DNA of 64,000 bases, from positions 627,442,786 to 627,506,785 of the forward strand of contig CM060915.1 of NCBI GenBank assembly GCA_030737875.1, read 5' to 3'. Positions 46,411 to 60,051 of this stretch are shown here, in pieces (within the stretch, counting starts at the first letter, position 1; each line of letters opens with the position of its first letter). The notes beneath the pieces were generated by a model that saw only the letters and a program-made list of their open reading frames with translations, searched no databases and was not told the DNA's origin. The position numbers and the translations under genes are program-made. This stretch comes from Allium sativum. Lineage: Eukaryota > Streptophyta > Magnoliopsida > Asparagales > Amaryllidaceae.

Positions 46411-48141
46411 ATTTTAATTTCTTTTCATGATAATTTTATATAAATAATTTTATATACAACAATATTAATCAATGACAAACCCAATCACAATCCAAACAAA
46501 CAATCAACCATGGTTCGCAAAAAGATAGTGCCAGGAGCTACTAAGCCCCATCTGCAACCTACGATATAATTACATAACAAAAATAGATGAGTGACAAAGA
46601 GTTCTCACATTGGTTTCCGCTCCTCCATTCTTTATCAGATGATTTCTGTACTATTCAGATTTGAATATTCCTCAAATTCAATTTTGCTTTGTTTCTGTTT
46701 TAGTCAATTCCATTGTGAAGTGCTCGTCGAGACGAGCCCATCGCATTTTGAATCGTCATATTTGGATCTTGTATGAAGGAGTTATGGTCATTTATACATT
46801 TGAATAATTGATTAAATTAATTACCCTTTTGTAACATTTTAAAAACATTGCCGCTTTCTCATTTAATTATTCCTCATTGTCTTCCTGATAAAACACCCAC
46901 TGTCGTTCAAACCTAGGGCTCAGAATATCCGTCGTTTTGCTCGATCGGAGCACCATCCGAACCCCGCCACGCCTTGTAACTCCATGAGAGACACCTCCAC
47001 CCGCCGTTCAGGCCAACTCGCATCGTTGGCGGCTCGAGGAAAAGGGTTCAAACCCAGTGACTTCAAGCCTCTCATTTAGGAGATTTACACTATGAAACTC
47101 CAACAAAATCGTACACTATTGGAGAGTAGAAAAATCTCCACAAACTTCCCTTTAGAACCAAAATTGTGCGATTTGAGCCATTGAAAGAAAGAGAGCGGCG
47201 GCAGGAGGGTTTGACCACGATGAAGAAATAATATGGGGTTTGACTATTTTGATTTATGGGAATTTATATAATATTATAATAATATTTAATTCTTTTAATT
47301 CAAATAATACTTGTTCGTTGATACTAACTCCAAATCGAACCCAACGACTGTCACCCCTAGCTAGATACCCCCATTTCGGACACAATGGGATATGTTTCAT
47401 AAGCCAATTCAACTATTTCAATTGATTTTCATCAAAACTTAAAATATAAATCAATATATAATGAATTTAAACGTACATTTTAATTTACCGGGGCTGGATA
47501 CTGACTCCAAAAATTACAGCAAAATAAAACTAGCTATGTTTTGACGATACGGTCCTAACAAAACCAATTTCGTCGAATTGGTGACCGTTTGAAAAATGGC
47601 CTTTTTCTGGTCGATCCAATTCAAACTGAAATTACCAAACATGTTTAAATTCACTGCGCTCACATATTAATTCCAAAAATAATGAAAATTGGAACCTGAC
47701 AACAATTTGACCTTCTAGATCTAACAAAAGTGGTTTCATCAGAAATGAAGGTCGTTTGCAAAATGGCCATTTTTAAGGGCTATATATTATATTAAAATAT
47801 GTATAAATTCCATATCGACTTTTTTAAATTTTAAACTGGACATAACTTTCAATTTATATTATGAAATCTGAATTTTTCACATTCATTAGAAAGATATAAT
47901 TAAACAGATTCAAATGCTTCTGGTTTTACTAATATCCAATTTATTTTGAATTCTGTACATTCTTTTGAAGTTTAAAATCGAATTTTTGAACTATAACGCC
48001 ATTTCAGGCTCGTTTTATAGTTAAAATAGATTTATACATTCTAACTTCGATTTAAATAAATTTTTAGTCATTAAATATTCAAAATCTATTAAAGTAGCTA
48101 AAATAAAAAAAAAATTGGTTCAGAAATTCCGGGTTGTTACA

Positions 48142-49177
48142 ATCTCCCCCACTTAAAATCTTTTCGTCCTTGAAAAGGAACGGAGCTGAAATTTGTTTAA
48201 CTAACCAACTCAACTTTCATTTTGGCTTTCATTCTTTGACTTTTTAGTTTCTAAAATTTTCTAATTTCTCAAAAATTTGGCTAACACCCTAAATTTTCGA
48301 AAAATTTCGCCATAACCTCCTTTGTACGGGGTGATCGGTAAAATCGCAACTTGCCTCATAGGGCCCTCATCAATTAACAAGAAAAAGAAAACGCCAAGCG
48401 GCTGATAAAATCATCAAACCCAACGAATATAGTAAACATGTACCTATTTGTCGGGAATATAATTTTATTCCTCTTCTTAGCTTTCATGCTATGACCTGTT
48501 TAATATATATACATGCATATGCATGCAATTCCAATCAATCTTGAATTCGATTCAATATTAGAATCGATTAGGCTAAATTAACTTTCATTCGCATATTGGT
48601 ATTATTATTCCAATATTTTAAGTTAGTTAAACTAATATTCAAACATCGCAACCAGCAATCAATTAGTTGATTATCTTTTCAATCATATAACTTTTATATA
48701 TTCAGAAATCATATTTTTAGTGTCACAAACAATAAATTCTAACTAAGTTTTGGTTCTCACACCAGTCAGTTGGAAATATATAGATATCCCACTTTCGAAA
48801 CTCGAACACAAACACTGATGATGCTCGAGCTATCATCAGAATCATCTCCGGGCGACTAGAGTGTGATTATATATCTATCCAGTATATTTAAGACTTCGAA
48901 TATACGTTTCAAGGCATATATGCAAAATCTTCTTATACTTGATAGTCCAAATTCAATATAAAATAAAATAGTCAAATATATATAATAAGATAAAATTTCA
49001 AAACTAATTTTTTTAATATAAATAATACTCTTCTAACTCATTCTAGGGTATTACTAACCCTATCTCTAACGAGTTATTCTTATAGGATGTTACTAATCCT
49101 ATCTTTGATGAATTCTTTCGTTTGGTGCTAATGTACCTTGTTCTCTAGCTTTGTAAACCAAAGCTCTGATACCAAAC
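48142..49177 (-). mobile_element. Element E: 1.0-kb internal region, non-coding
   Basis: Only 1036 bp separate the two LTRs. On the minus strand the PPT (TAAGTGGGGGAGAT) abuts the LTR at 48142, preceded by a GGACGAAAAGATTT block like that of A and B. The primer site TGGTATCAGAGC is at 49163-49174. There is no coding. Positions 48230-48480 resemble 24040-24310 in D. An extremely short internal region with about 6-kb LTRs fits a LARD. Confidence 0.85.
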
Positions 49178-52100
49178 TTCGACGACCCAAACTTCCCCTA
49201 TCGTGAAAGCCCAGATTGCTTTGAGAACACGACACATCAGAACACAAACAATAGAACATTTCATTGATATTAGAACAATTTACATCAGAATACAAGAATA
49301 TTTCAGAGTATGAATAATTAGTTTACTGTGGAAAATATCAGATATTAAAATATATAGCAGCAGAAAATACATCGACCAACACAACTGAAAGAGATATGCA
49401 GATACAAAGCTTTTTGAATATAGCTCCAGCTGTAACCCAGGATCCTGTGAAAAGAAATCTGCGAAAACCAAAACTATAAGTTGCCCCTGTGGAAAATATG
49501 GGCACCCAGAGTTTAGATTAAAACAATAAACTCCGAGTTAGTCATGGGACTAGTGTGATAACTAAAACAGTTATTAACTTTTACTTTAAAAGTTGGGAAA
49601 TCATGATACCACGCCATATAACGCGGAACGGGTTTACTCCACATGAATACTGATTTAGAATATAAAACAACGCAATGATTTTTGAAAAATGAACTATTAT
49701 AAGACTCAGGTCTCATCACACAATGCAACGCAAGCCGGAGGATAGAGTTTTCCCTTATAATAGCCAAACATGCTTGGTACGTTTAAAACAAATCATTTTG
49801 ATATTACTATAAGTGCATAGTGTCGAAACAATTTCAAATATAAATGTATCAATCATAGACGGCATGGGTACCATATATCATGTCGCCATACTAGTTCTAC
49901 AACTATAACAGAAAAATGTCGTATTGGAAATTGGATTCCATATATGAGTCGAGGCAAGGGATGGCTCCTTACCAATTTTGAGACACTCGAGCAAATGCCT
50001 CAGGACTCGGACACTGGTGACCCCTTAGAATCGGTAGGGTTGGTCCATACTTACTTTAGTGCATTGGTTATTCCTTAACACACATTTCCTAAACCTATCT
50101 CTAAGCCACTACGGACTCAATATCTGAGGCACCTCATTATAGAAATGTCTGGGCTCCATACCATGACACCACTTCTAGCTAGAAAGAAACGCCGTGCACT
50201 CCCTACGGTCACTATCCAGTTTTGACTCATACCGGGTGTGAGGCTCGTGAATTAATGCTACAACACAAAGCTATGCTAATTAAACTCCTGCTTTGATCAT
50301 CAACCACAAGACTTTTCTTTTCAACAAAAGGCTTGATCATTTGCATCTTAGCATGCCACACTGAAAATTCATGCCATGCAACTGATGTATATCAATACAT
50401 AACCTCTAAGCTTGTACCTCTCAGAGAAGGGTGTTAATCAAGAGAATAAATTCTCCGCCGCCAAACAGATATATATTTAATCGAAATCAATCAATACAGA
50501 ATGAAATCCAATGTCAGACACACATCTATTTACAAGTCCGTTCTAGGTCTGAACGAAACCGGAGGCACCTTATTCCTCGTCCCATATGTCCAATATAGGA
50601 GATAGGTCCTCGCATATCCGGTCGATCTCCAAGTACATCTGGACGATCACCACTTATTACCTTGTCTTGGGTGCACAGCCCAATCGAGACATTGGTAATC
50701 ATCCAAACGATGTGAAAAACTCCGGTCTTTAACCACCGTTTTCATCGTCGACTTTTAGTCGCCGTATCAGTTATTCAGAATGGGTTAAACCTGGTCTTTC
50801 CGAATAACTTGTGTATATTAAAATCAAGTGCTATAAAAACACAACATACACCTCATTCCAATTCAGAATATTCTTTTATTCAAATATTCACATATTTCAG
50901 GAAAGGTTCCCATTAATTTTATCAAAGATAAATTCTTTTAAATTTTCTCATTAATCTTCTTTTGGGTGTCAATTTCAAAAGATTTTATTAACTAGTCGAG
51001 ATTAGCGAACCTTACCGTAGTAACTATTTATTTTATTAACCCAATCCCAACAATACACCCCATGGAGCAAAACTGGTAGTACTGCATATCTAACACCAAC
51101 TGTGTTATTGGTAAAATTAATTACCATTTCTTGTTTTCAAATCTAATTAAAGATTTAACTATCACTTGGAGTAAAACTGGTGGTACTCCATTTTCGATCA
51201 TTTCATGAATTCGATAAATTTAATTATCCCATTCTCATTCCAATCTAATTAAAGATTCATTTAAAACTCTACCTTGATTTTAATATCAAAAATCATTACT
51301 TTATGATTATTCAACTTTTCGGAAAATTAATCCTGTCATTAACCGGGTTAAAGAACCAGTGTCATTTAAAACACGGTTCACAACAAACCCAAATCATCTT
51401 CCATAAAAATGGAATCTTCACAGAAATCCAACAATATATAATCGATATAAATTTCTGTATCAAACTAATACTATAAACAGAATAACGGCTAGCCCTTTCA
51501 AATTCCATATATAATAACGGTCTTCCTTCACAGAAGCCCACCTCGATTAGTACCAAATCGAATTCCACTCAATTCTAATTTAATATTTTAAATTGGAAAA
51601 CTTTCCTTTAGAAAATTCCATTAATCTTATTTAAAAGATTATATATTCCAAATCATATCTTCATTGTTAATTGGGCTAAAGAACAAGTGTTATTTAAAAC
51701 ACCGTTCATGATAAACTCAAATTTCCAAATTCAATCCCAAAATTCTAAATTCAATTCAATTCCATTTAAATATTAATTAATTGGTATACTTCGCAAAATA
51801 TTATTTAAAAGATTTATTCTTTTCTCAACTGGGTTTAAGAACAGTGTTAATAAAGACACCATTCACGACAAACCCAAAATCCAATTTAATATTAAATACA
51901 AGGCTCCGAATAGAAATTATATCGACTTGTATTCAATATCAAATTCTGAAACCAACAAATATCATATTGGGAATAACGATATATATATATATATATCTTT
52001 CAAATTCCTCCACAATATCCATATAATTATGGAATCCAATATTAAAATATTTCGAAGATTATTTCCATTCAAAATCCATTCCAATTTATTAATTGGAAGA

Positions 52101-55100
52101 CTCTGGTTATTTTAAAACCTTTTTTCCAAATTCAGTTTATTTATTTAATAACATTGGATTATTATTCTAGTTAATAACTAGTTCATTTAGATAAAAATAT
52201 CTTTTATCTTTTCCAAACTTGGAATTTTCCAACCAAACTCTTTTCAAATCATTTATTATGATTTTACACAATTTTTCCATATTTTTAATAATTTTATTAA
52301 GGCCCTTGCAGTCGGTTTCCAATAACGGCCACCGAACTGCAACCATAGCGACCTTTTTTGAAATTTATTTGGACATATTTCCAAATCCAACTGTTAGATT
52401 TCAAATCTCTTATATTCATTGGAAAGTTCTTTTCGATACGAACCCAATGGTTCCGGTTTTAGGAGAATCCGATGGTCGGATCTCCCGTTACATCAATTTG
52501 AAGTTAATGGTCGAAATATGTGAATGGTCACTGCGCAGCGCGTTCTATTCAGGCCATTTAATATATAATATACATATATATCGTCGATTTTCATTTAAAA
52601 CTATTTTATAAATTGTTTATAAATTCATTTTAAAACGATTCCAACTTCATTTTCAATTTTAAATCAAAATTGAATATTCTATATCATTATAATATTAAAA
52701 TGATAATATTTTCAAAATATTAGATTTTGAAATCAATTCTTTTCTGTATTCATTATAAAATGAATAAAATCGATTGATAAACCCATTCGGGTTAAAATGG
52801 CGTTTAATTACATAACTTGGCTTCACATTTCAATATTTTTGTGTCCATCCAAAATCAGACATCAAAATCATAATTTTATTCTTCATTGAACATGATTTTA
52901 AAATATTCATTACTTTAAAATATTCCTTATTTTTAAACATTCTTTGTTTCTGAATTGGAATGCGACTCAATCAATTATCGTATAATTTCAGTTATATAAA
53001 TTTCATTTATCGCATGTATTCAACAATAATGATAAATAATCATTACACATTCAAACATCATCCAGAGTGCATTCTACAATTGTATAAGCATTAGAATAAA
53101 TAAATAATGCTCATCACAGTCTGTCAACTCATCGATTGACATACAACTAAATATAAGGATTAGTTTATGTCAAATATCATCCCAATACCCATGTGGGGTT
53201 TTCAAACAACAAATACTGATTATTAGTTGTACAGTTAGGCGATGTGTAAAATTTATTGTCCCAATCAATATCAGATAAACAGGTGTACATAAACAAGCCG
53301 TCCGACTTGTAAATGAATATTTATTTATTTTAATTTATTTTCAAGATAATTTTATATAAATAATTTTATATACAATAATATCAATCAATGACAATCCCAA
53401 TCACAATTCAAACAAACAATCAACCATGGTTCGCAAAAAAATAGTGTCAGGAGATACTAAGCCCCATTTGCAATCTATGATATAATTACATAACAAAAAT
53501 AGTTGAGTGAGAAAGAGTTCTCAAGTTAGTTTCCACTTTGCCATTATTTATCGGATGATATATGTACTTGTTCAGACTTGAATTTGCCTCAAATTTAAAT
53601 TTTCTCCATTTTCGTTCTAGTCAATTCCATTGTGAAGTACTCGTCGAGACGAGTCCAACGCATTTTGAATCGTCGGATTTGGACCTTGTATGAAGGAGAT
53701 ATGGTCATTTATACATTTGAATAAATAATCAAATTAATTACCCTTTTGTAACGTTTTAAAAACGTTGCCTCATTCTCGTTTAATTGTTCCTCATCGTCTT
53801 CCTGATAAAACACCCACTATCGTTCAAATCTAGGGCTCAGAATTTCCGCCGTTATGCTCGACCGGAGCACCATCGAATCCCGCCACGCCTTGCGCCTCTG
53901 TGAGAGACACCTCCACCCGCCATTCAGGCCAACTCGCATCGACGGTGGCTCCAGGAAAAGGGTTCGAACCCGATGACTTCAAGCCTCCCATTCAGGAGAT
54001 TTACACTATGAAACTCCATCAAAATCGTACATTATTGGAGAGCAGAAAAATATCCACAAACTTCCCTTTAGAACCATACTCTAATTCGAAGTAGGGAAGG
54101 AGGAGTTAACGATTTTTTTCTTTGTGCGATTTGGGCCATTGAAAGAAAGAGAGCGGAGGCAGGAGTGTTTGACTGCGATGAAGAAATAATATAGGGTTTG
54201 TCTATTTTGACTTAGGGGTATTTATATAATTTTATAATAACATTTAATTCTTTTAATTTGAAAAATACTTGTTTGTTGATATTAACTCCATATCGAACCT
54301 AACGACTATCGCCCCTAGCTAAATACCCCCATTCCGGACACAATGGGATATATTTTGTAAGCCAATTGGAATGTTTCGATTGGTTTTTATCAAAATTTAA
54401 AATATAAATCAATAAATATTGAATTTAAACGTACATTTAATTTACCAGGGCTACATACCAACTCCAAAAATTACAGAAAAATAAATCTAGCTATGTTTTG
54501 ACGATACGGTCCTAACAAACTAATTTCATCGAATTTGGAGACCGTTTGAAAAATGGCCTTTTCTGGTCGATCCAATTCAAATTGAAATTACCAAACACGT
54601 TTAAATTCACTACGCTCACATATTAATTCCAAAAATTATGAAAATTAAAATCTGACAATAATTTGATCTTCCGGGTCCAACAAAAGTGGTTTCGTCGAAA
54701 ACATAAGTCGTTTGCAAAATGCTATTTTTAAGGGTTATATATTATATTAAAAAAAATTCCATAGCGACTATTTTACATTTTAAACTGGACATAACTTTCA
54801 ATTTATATTATGAAATCTGAAATTTTCACATTCATTAGAAAGATATAATTAAACAGATTTGAATGTTTAAGGTGTTACTGAAATCCGACTTTGAATTCTG
54901 TACATTCTTTTGAAATTTAAAATCAAAATTTCAAACTATCGTGCCATTTCAGGCTCGTTTTATAATTAAAATAAATTTATACGTTCTAACTTCGATTTGA
55001 ATAAATTTTTAGTTGTTATTATTTAAAATAAACCATTTTAAATATTCAAAATATATTAAAATAGCTAAAATAAAAAATTTAAATTGGTTCGGAAATTCCT

Positions 55101-55110
55101 GGTTGTTACA
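49178..55110 (-). mobile_element. Element E: 5' LTR (minus), 5933 bp
   Basis: It runs on the minus strand from 55110 (TGTAACAACCAGGAAT) to about 49178. The right TSD tatac (55111-55115) matches 32281-32285. A minus-strand TATA (ATTATATAAA, 54221-54230) is followed by a GA-rich leader. At the inner end the last bases read GAA rather than ACA, a change after insertion. The small open frames here are not proteins. Confidence 0.85.
54221..54230 (-). promoter_or_regulatory. TATA box of E 5' LTR
   Basis: ATTATATAAA on the minus strand, about 880 bp into the LTR; the equivalent near 47262-47270 lies in the other LTR. Confidence 0.5.
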
Positions 55111-55115
55111 TATAC

Positions 55116-55349
55116 TGTCTTGTGATGTGTAAAATATAGAGTTTTGGACACATGTAGTTTGTACTTTCAATTTTGGGTTTGATTTTCTACTTTAAGTATA
55201 TTGCTTATTTTGATATCTAGATAACTCCGGTTCCATTGCTCGATATTTTCTATCGAATTACGTTTTGTGTGAATGTGTTTCAAGATATGGAAAAATCTGT
55301 GCAGTACATATGCACAGGGTTTATTCAGTCATAACTTTTAAACATCTTA
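55116..55349. other. Unassigned spacer right of E
   Basis: AT-rich DNA that was continuous with 32035-32285 before E inserted. No gene seen. Confidence 0.5.
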
Positions 55350-57531
55350 TGTAACGATCCATATATCACGTATTAGAGAATCATAAATTAATCCTAGCTA
55401 ATTCCCTAATGGTCATTTCATTCTCATATTTTGATATATTGTTCATAGAGATATTATACATATCTATGATTTTCGTCAAATCATTTTGTGACCATTTTGC
55501 TCTTACGACTTACTATTTTAGCCATAATTTTTACTACAGATCGAATTAATGCTATAGTTTGTCACATTGGATCGGGATTTTTGTTGGTCATTCTATAGAG
55601 TGGCCATTTTAAAGATTTGGTTCAGCGGTTTAACAGAAATTGCTTTTAAAGTTTTCTTTTCTACAGGACAAATTAATAAATAGCTAATGGGCCGATTAGT
55701 GAGCACATTAGACCAATGACTTGAAATTATAAATAGGAAGAGTTTAAGGAGAGAATTACAATATTATCCTCATTCTAAACATTTGGTTGAGCGTATGTGA
55801 ATCTCTATTTCAACCTATTTTCTAAAGTCTAATTTCTTTCTCCTAATCATTCTAAGTCGCATCTAAAGGCAAGATTTATATCAAAGAGGATTGGATCTCA
55901 TCGTTTTGCATAAAATTTGATGGATTCCTTTGCTGTCCAGATTTGATTTCATCCTATTTGCATCGAATCTAGGTTTTGATGAGTAATAGAGGTCTCCCAT
56001 ATGGCTAGATTACATGTGTTAATTAGGATCATTTCACACATTATATACTAATATTACCCTAAATCCAGATCATATATGTCTATTTCAAATCTAGACGACC
56101 TAGGATAATCTAGTTTGATCATATAACATGTAATTTGTTAGATCCATCATGTTTTATATAATTTTAGATTCAAATTATGTTAAATTTATGGTTCTTGTTA
56201 CATGATTCATATATGCTTATGTCCGTACGGTTGTTCATGTTCGAAATTCGATGAATTACTATTTGTATGATTGAATTGTGTGCTATGCTTGATTTGTTCA
56301 TTTAGAATTATGTATCGTAGGACTTCGAATCAAAGAATAGAATGAATCAAAGGTTTAGATGATTGGATTCAGAAAAAAATTGGTGGAGGAGCTTTGGAGG
56401 ATGATGAGATTGCACTTAGAAATTTTGAGTAAAAATACTCTTAGTATTGGACTAGTACTGATCCATAGCCCACGGTATTGACTCATCACCGTTGGTCATA
56501 TAAAGCAAAAAATTCTTGCATAACTTGATGGGGTCCTCGTAGGTCATATGCAAAGTTTAGGGTGAATCTGATGGGTGGAAGTACATATAAATGTATACTC
56601 GTTTATGGAATGGCATAGAAGACTTCGGAGATGAGTTATGCTATGAGATTGGACCGGAGGGAAGTATACGAGGCAAGGATAATGGAAACCCGAGATACAA
56701 ACACTTAGCCAATTTTGGTTAAGTGTATAGATCGATACTGATCCATAAAGGATGTATTGGCACCGACCCATAATGACGTTGAGTAGGAGGCTAGGAGACT
56801 TAAGATGGAATACTACAATCTTTATGAGGTTGTTTGTGGTCTCCGTTAATCGATAACATCTACTGGGTGGAATTTTCCATCGAAGTGGAATGAAGCTACA
56901 AGATAATGGACTGAATTGAGTGGACTCAAAATAAAAGATGGAGTCTTGGACAGCTCATGTAATCAAAGTGTCAAGGAATCATCGATAGTTCGAAGGATTC
57001 TAGTGGTCTCAAAGCAGGGGTATCTTGGGGATTCCTATCAGGATATAAGAGATCGAGTACCTTGTATCGATGGTGGAGTGATTGACTTATCTTGGAAAGA
57101 CAAGTGTGTTGAGAACATATGGTAGTCTGACTAGAACTGGGGTTTTCCATTAGCCCTTAACGGATGACATTGACCAATCATTTAATATCAACGTATTCAA
57201 GGCTTTAGTCGATGATGCTTGGGTTGTCGCTTGTTATGGATGCTATGGTTGCTTATGTATTCTATTATATTTCGTTGGGTTGGCTATCATTGTAGGATAT
57301 CAAAGAGAAGCGGGGATTGAGAATCCTATTTTGACCAGTATCTATTTTTGTGTGTTTGAGTAGCATAATTTGTGTGATTATTGTGTGCTAACTCTTTGGC
57401 TGCAGGGACATGTCAAGTGAGACTTGAACTATCTATTATCATATTATCCTATGTAGGTGTTGTTAATCTTTTACCCCTCACACTAAACTGTTGCCGGACT
57501 CAATGTTTTATATTTCCTCCTTTTACCTTGG
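55350..57531 (+). mobile_element. Element I: LTR-like start, cut by G
   Basis: TGTAACGATCC is a TGTAACGACCC-type LTR start. A TATA (TATAAATA, 55728-55735) lies about 380 bp in, then a pyrimidine-rich leader and sequence resembling the LTR interiors of A and B in style. No TGTTACA plus primer site is reached before G begins at 57532, so the rest of the LTR would lie beyond G. No coding. Confidence 0.5.
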
Positions 57532-58459
57532 TGATCTACGCTTTCCTATGAAATAGAAAAGTGCGAAAATTTAAAATAAATTCTGCAAGCGCACAGATCG
57601 TGTAATATGCAGGTCGAATCACAGGGAGGCAAATTAAAAATTATTATTTATAGAATTTCGTGGGCGAGTTAGACAACTTTTGAGATTTGGTTGAAAATAG
57701 AACAATTGAAATTGCAACAATTAGGATTATCGTTGAACCTATCAAACGATTAATCACTAATGAAAGTAAATTGCAAAACAAGAATAAAAATGCAGAAAAT
57801 AAAAGTGCAGAATAGAAATAACAACAGAAATAAAATTAGGATTATCGTTGAAACTAATCAAACGATTAATCACCAATGAAATAAATGTAAGATACAACTT
57901 GTACTCTACCAAATCTAATTGTGTAGATGGCAGTAGTTGCTAAGAAATAGAAAATTGCAGAAAATAAAAAGAAGAAGAACTTTGTTAATGAAGAAGAAGA
58001 TGGAAAATAGGATATAAAATTTACAATGAGATTACATGAATATTTATAGGGGATAGATAACCAACCTAAAACCCTAATCCAATATATGCATATATGGGCC
58101 TATTAATTAGCAATTATTCCTCCCATAAAAATAATTCCTTCCCTCTTAATTATCCATTATTCCTCCTATATCTTCCTTGTTTGACATGTGACTAATTGAA
58201 GGAAGATAAGATTTCAGGAGATTTCTTCTATCAAAGATAGACATATCTTAACTCCAAAAGAAACACAATGCAAAGTCTTCATCTGCAGATCTTCATATGC
58301 ATATACACAGCATTTTGATCTTTGTTTTCTATTTTTCTGACTGCATGTGGCTTAGTTGGCATATCTGTAAAAGTGACAAAATAATACCCAAGTAATATTT
58401 ATTTATATACAAAAAATAAGATATAAGAGCATAAAAGAAACACATTTCTATGTTAATCA
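57532..58459 (-). mobile_element. Element G: 3' LTR (minus), 928 bp
   Basis: On the minus strand TGATTAACATAG to GCGTAGATCA, homologous to solo LTR H. The minus-strand TATA (TATAAATA) is at 58041-58048. Flanks differ (cttgg on the left, aatac on the right), so it is not a solo LTR. A PPT on the minus strand (GTGTGGGGGTATT, 58460-58472) abuts its start, which gives the orientation. The 5' LTR was not found in the window. Confidence 0.7.
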
Positions 58460-60051
58460 AATACCCCCACACTTATCTTTTACTCGTCCTCGAGTAGAAC
58501 AAAAATGAAAAACTAAACTAGGTAGGTCATGCTTTCGTAGGAAGCACAATTGCATTGAGCGTATGCAACAAGCCGTTAAACCTCTAGGTGACCTAAGTAG
58601 GATGAGTGGTGTCTCGTGAGGATTTTCAGCAGATACTACCCACAAAATCCAAATGCAGTATGATATGGTTCTGATGCAACTACATGAATGCAATGGACAT
58701 ATGCAAATAAAAACGAAAAATGGAAACACGACTTGTTTCAGGAAAGTGGTACAACAAATTAAGTTAACAATTTTTAATCAGTTGATTGTACTTTAGGTAC
58801 CTCAACTTGTCACAGATTTTCAATATAATTCAAGTTTTCAATGTTAAACTCTAGTTTGGCCAGTTGGTTCGGTCGATAACATAGTACAGCCATGAAATAG
58901 ATTCTTAGTTTGCTTGGCATAGTTTGAAAAGTGATATTATTATTTCCTCATGTATGCCGAGTCAAATCAATAAGGTCAAGAAGTGTTTGGGCATCATCGC
59001 TTATTCTTTGTCTCTATAGAAATTGAAATTTACGATTAATTACATACACCTAACTTAAAAGACCAAGATATACCACCCATACACTGCCTTGCAGACTGAC
59101 GGAGAGTTGGACAGAGCTTGGTGGATTGTGCAGAACGACGCTGACTTTGTCATCAACATGTCGGTAATCCTTAGGTGTCCAACTCATAAAATGAGACCAA
59201 GATATACCAACGCTGACTTTGTCAACAACATGTCGGATAGAGCTTGGCAGGTTTGCACACCAACGCTAGGTAAACAAACAATGTTGGATACCCTTGGATT
59301 GCTATTATTATTATTGAAAATATAAGAACAAGAGAGAGTTACACGAATTCAGCTTAACACAACTTAGTTTTAAAGATTTGAAAAGCCAATATAAGTATTT
59401 TAAGTCCTCCACTCATTTAAACAAAGACTACAATATAAAATAGATTTCATAGCCATCACCTAAGAATTTCCCTATGTACCGGTTATACTATTATCCCTCA
59501 ATATTCAAATTTTCATTATATTTCTTATTCGATCTTAGTTGAGAAAAAAATACTATCAACTGACTAAAAATTGTAAACTTATTTTGTTGTATCAAACTAT
59601 AGTGTGTCGTATTTTCGAAAAAAAATGGTATGTTACTACGATCTAAAATGTATGATGGTCCTATCTAAATGCATGAAAGTGAAAAGAAAAAAAAAATGAA
59701 AAAAAAAATGAATGCAATGCAGACTTCCCCGCACACTAGAACTAAACAGTGTCCACACTGTAAACACGTTTCCTAAATGTGAAAGATAGAACCCAAAGAT
59801 GGATTAAATGTAAAATGATTTGTAAAACGAAATGCAATTTAACTATATGTAAGAATGGATCATATGTACAATGATATATGCGTTTGCGATGCAAAGAATG
59901 CCACCAACTTTTCCCCCCACACTTGGTTCTAGCCCGATGAATCTCATTCCCACTATGTCTAGGCATGTTTTCTAATAAGCAAAGGGTTTTGAAAACCATC
60001 TCATCTTTATACCTAGATTTATAGTCCAGTTGATAAATGTCCAGGGTCATC
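58460..60051 (-). mobile_element. Element G: internal, non-coding 3' part
   Basis: It begins at the PPT with the plant repeat signature CACACTTATC...CTCGTCCTCGAG. It contains a small local duplication (59060-59250) and AT-rich DNA. No gene seen; the small minus frame at 59742-60050 has no motif. Confidence 0.55.
59063..59250. repeat. Local duplication in G
   Basis: GACCAAGATATACCA and ACGCTGACTTTGTC-AACATGTCGG each occur twice, in swapped spacing, which looks like a partial tandem duplication followed by deletion. Confidence 0.6.

Larger units (their letters stand above)
32286..48141 (-). mobile_element. Element E: 3' LTR (minus), split by three insertions
   Basis: Read on the minus strand it starts at 48141 (TGTAACAACCCGGAAT) and ends at 32286. 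It matches 49178-55110 throughout except for the hAT MITE (33809-34138), solo LTR H (36367-37627) and F (38029-46410). Without these it is about 6 kb. A minus-strand TATA (TATATAAATT) lies near 47262-47270. No coding. Confidence 0.85.

Noticed and set aside
53955..53980. B-box-like GGGTTCGAACCC in E's LTR
   Set aside because: Palindromic by chance; no A box at the right distance, and the partner at about 47048 is altered.
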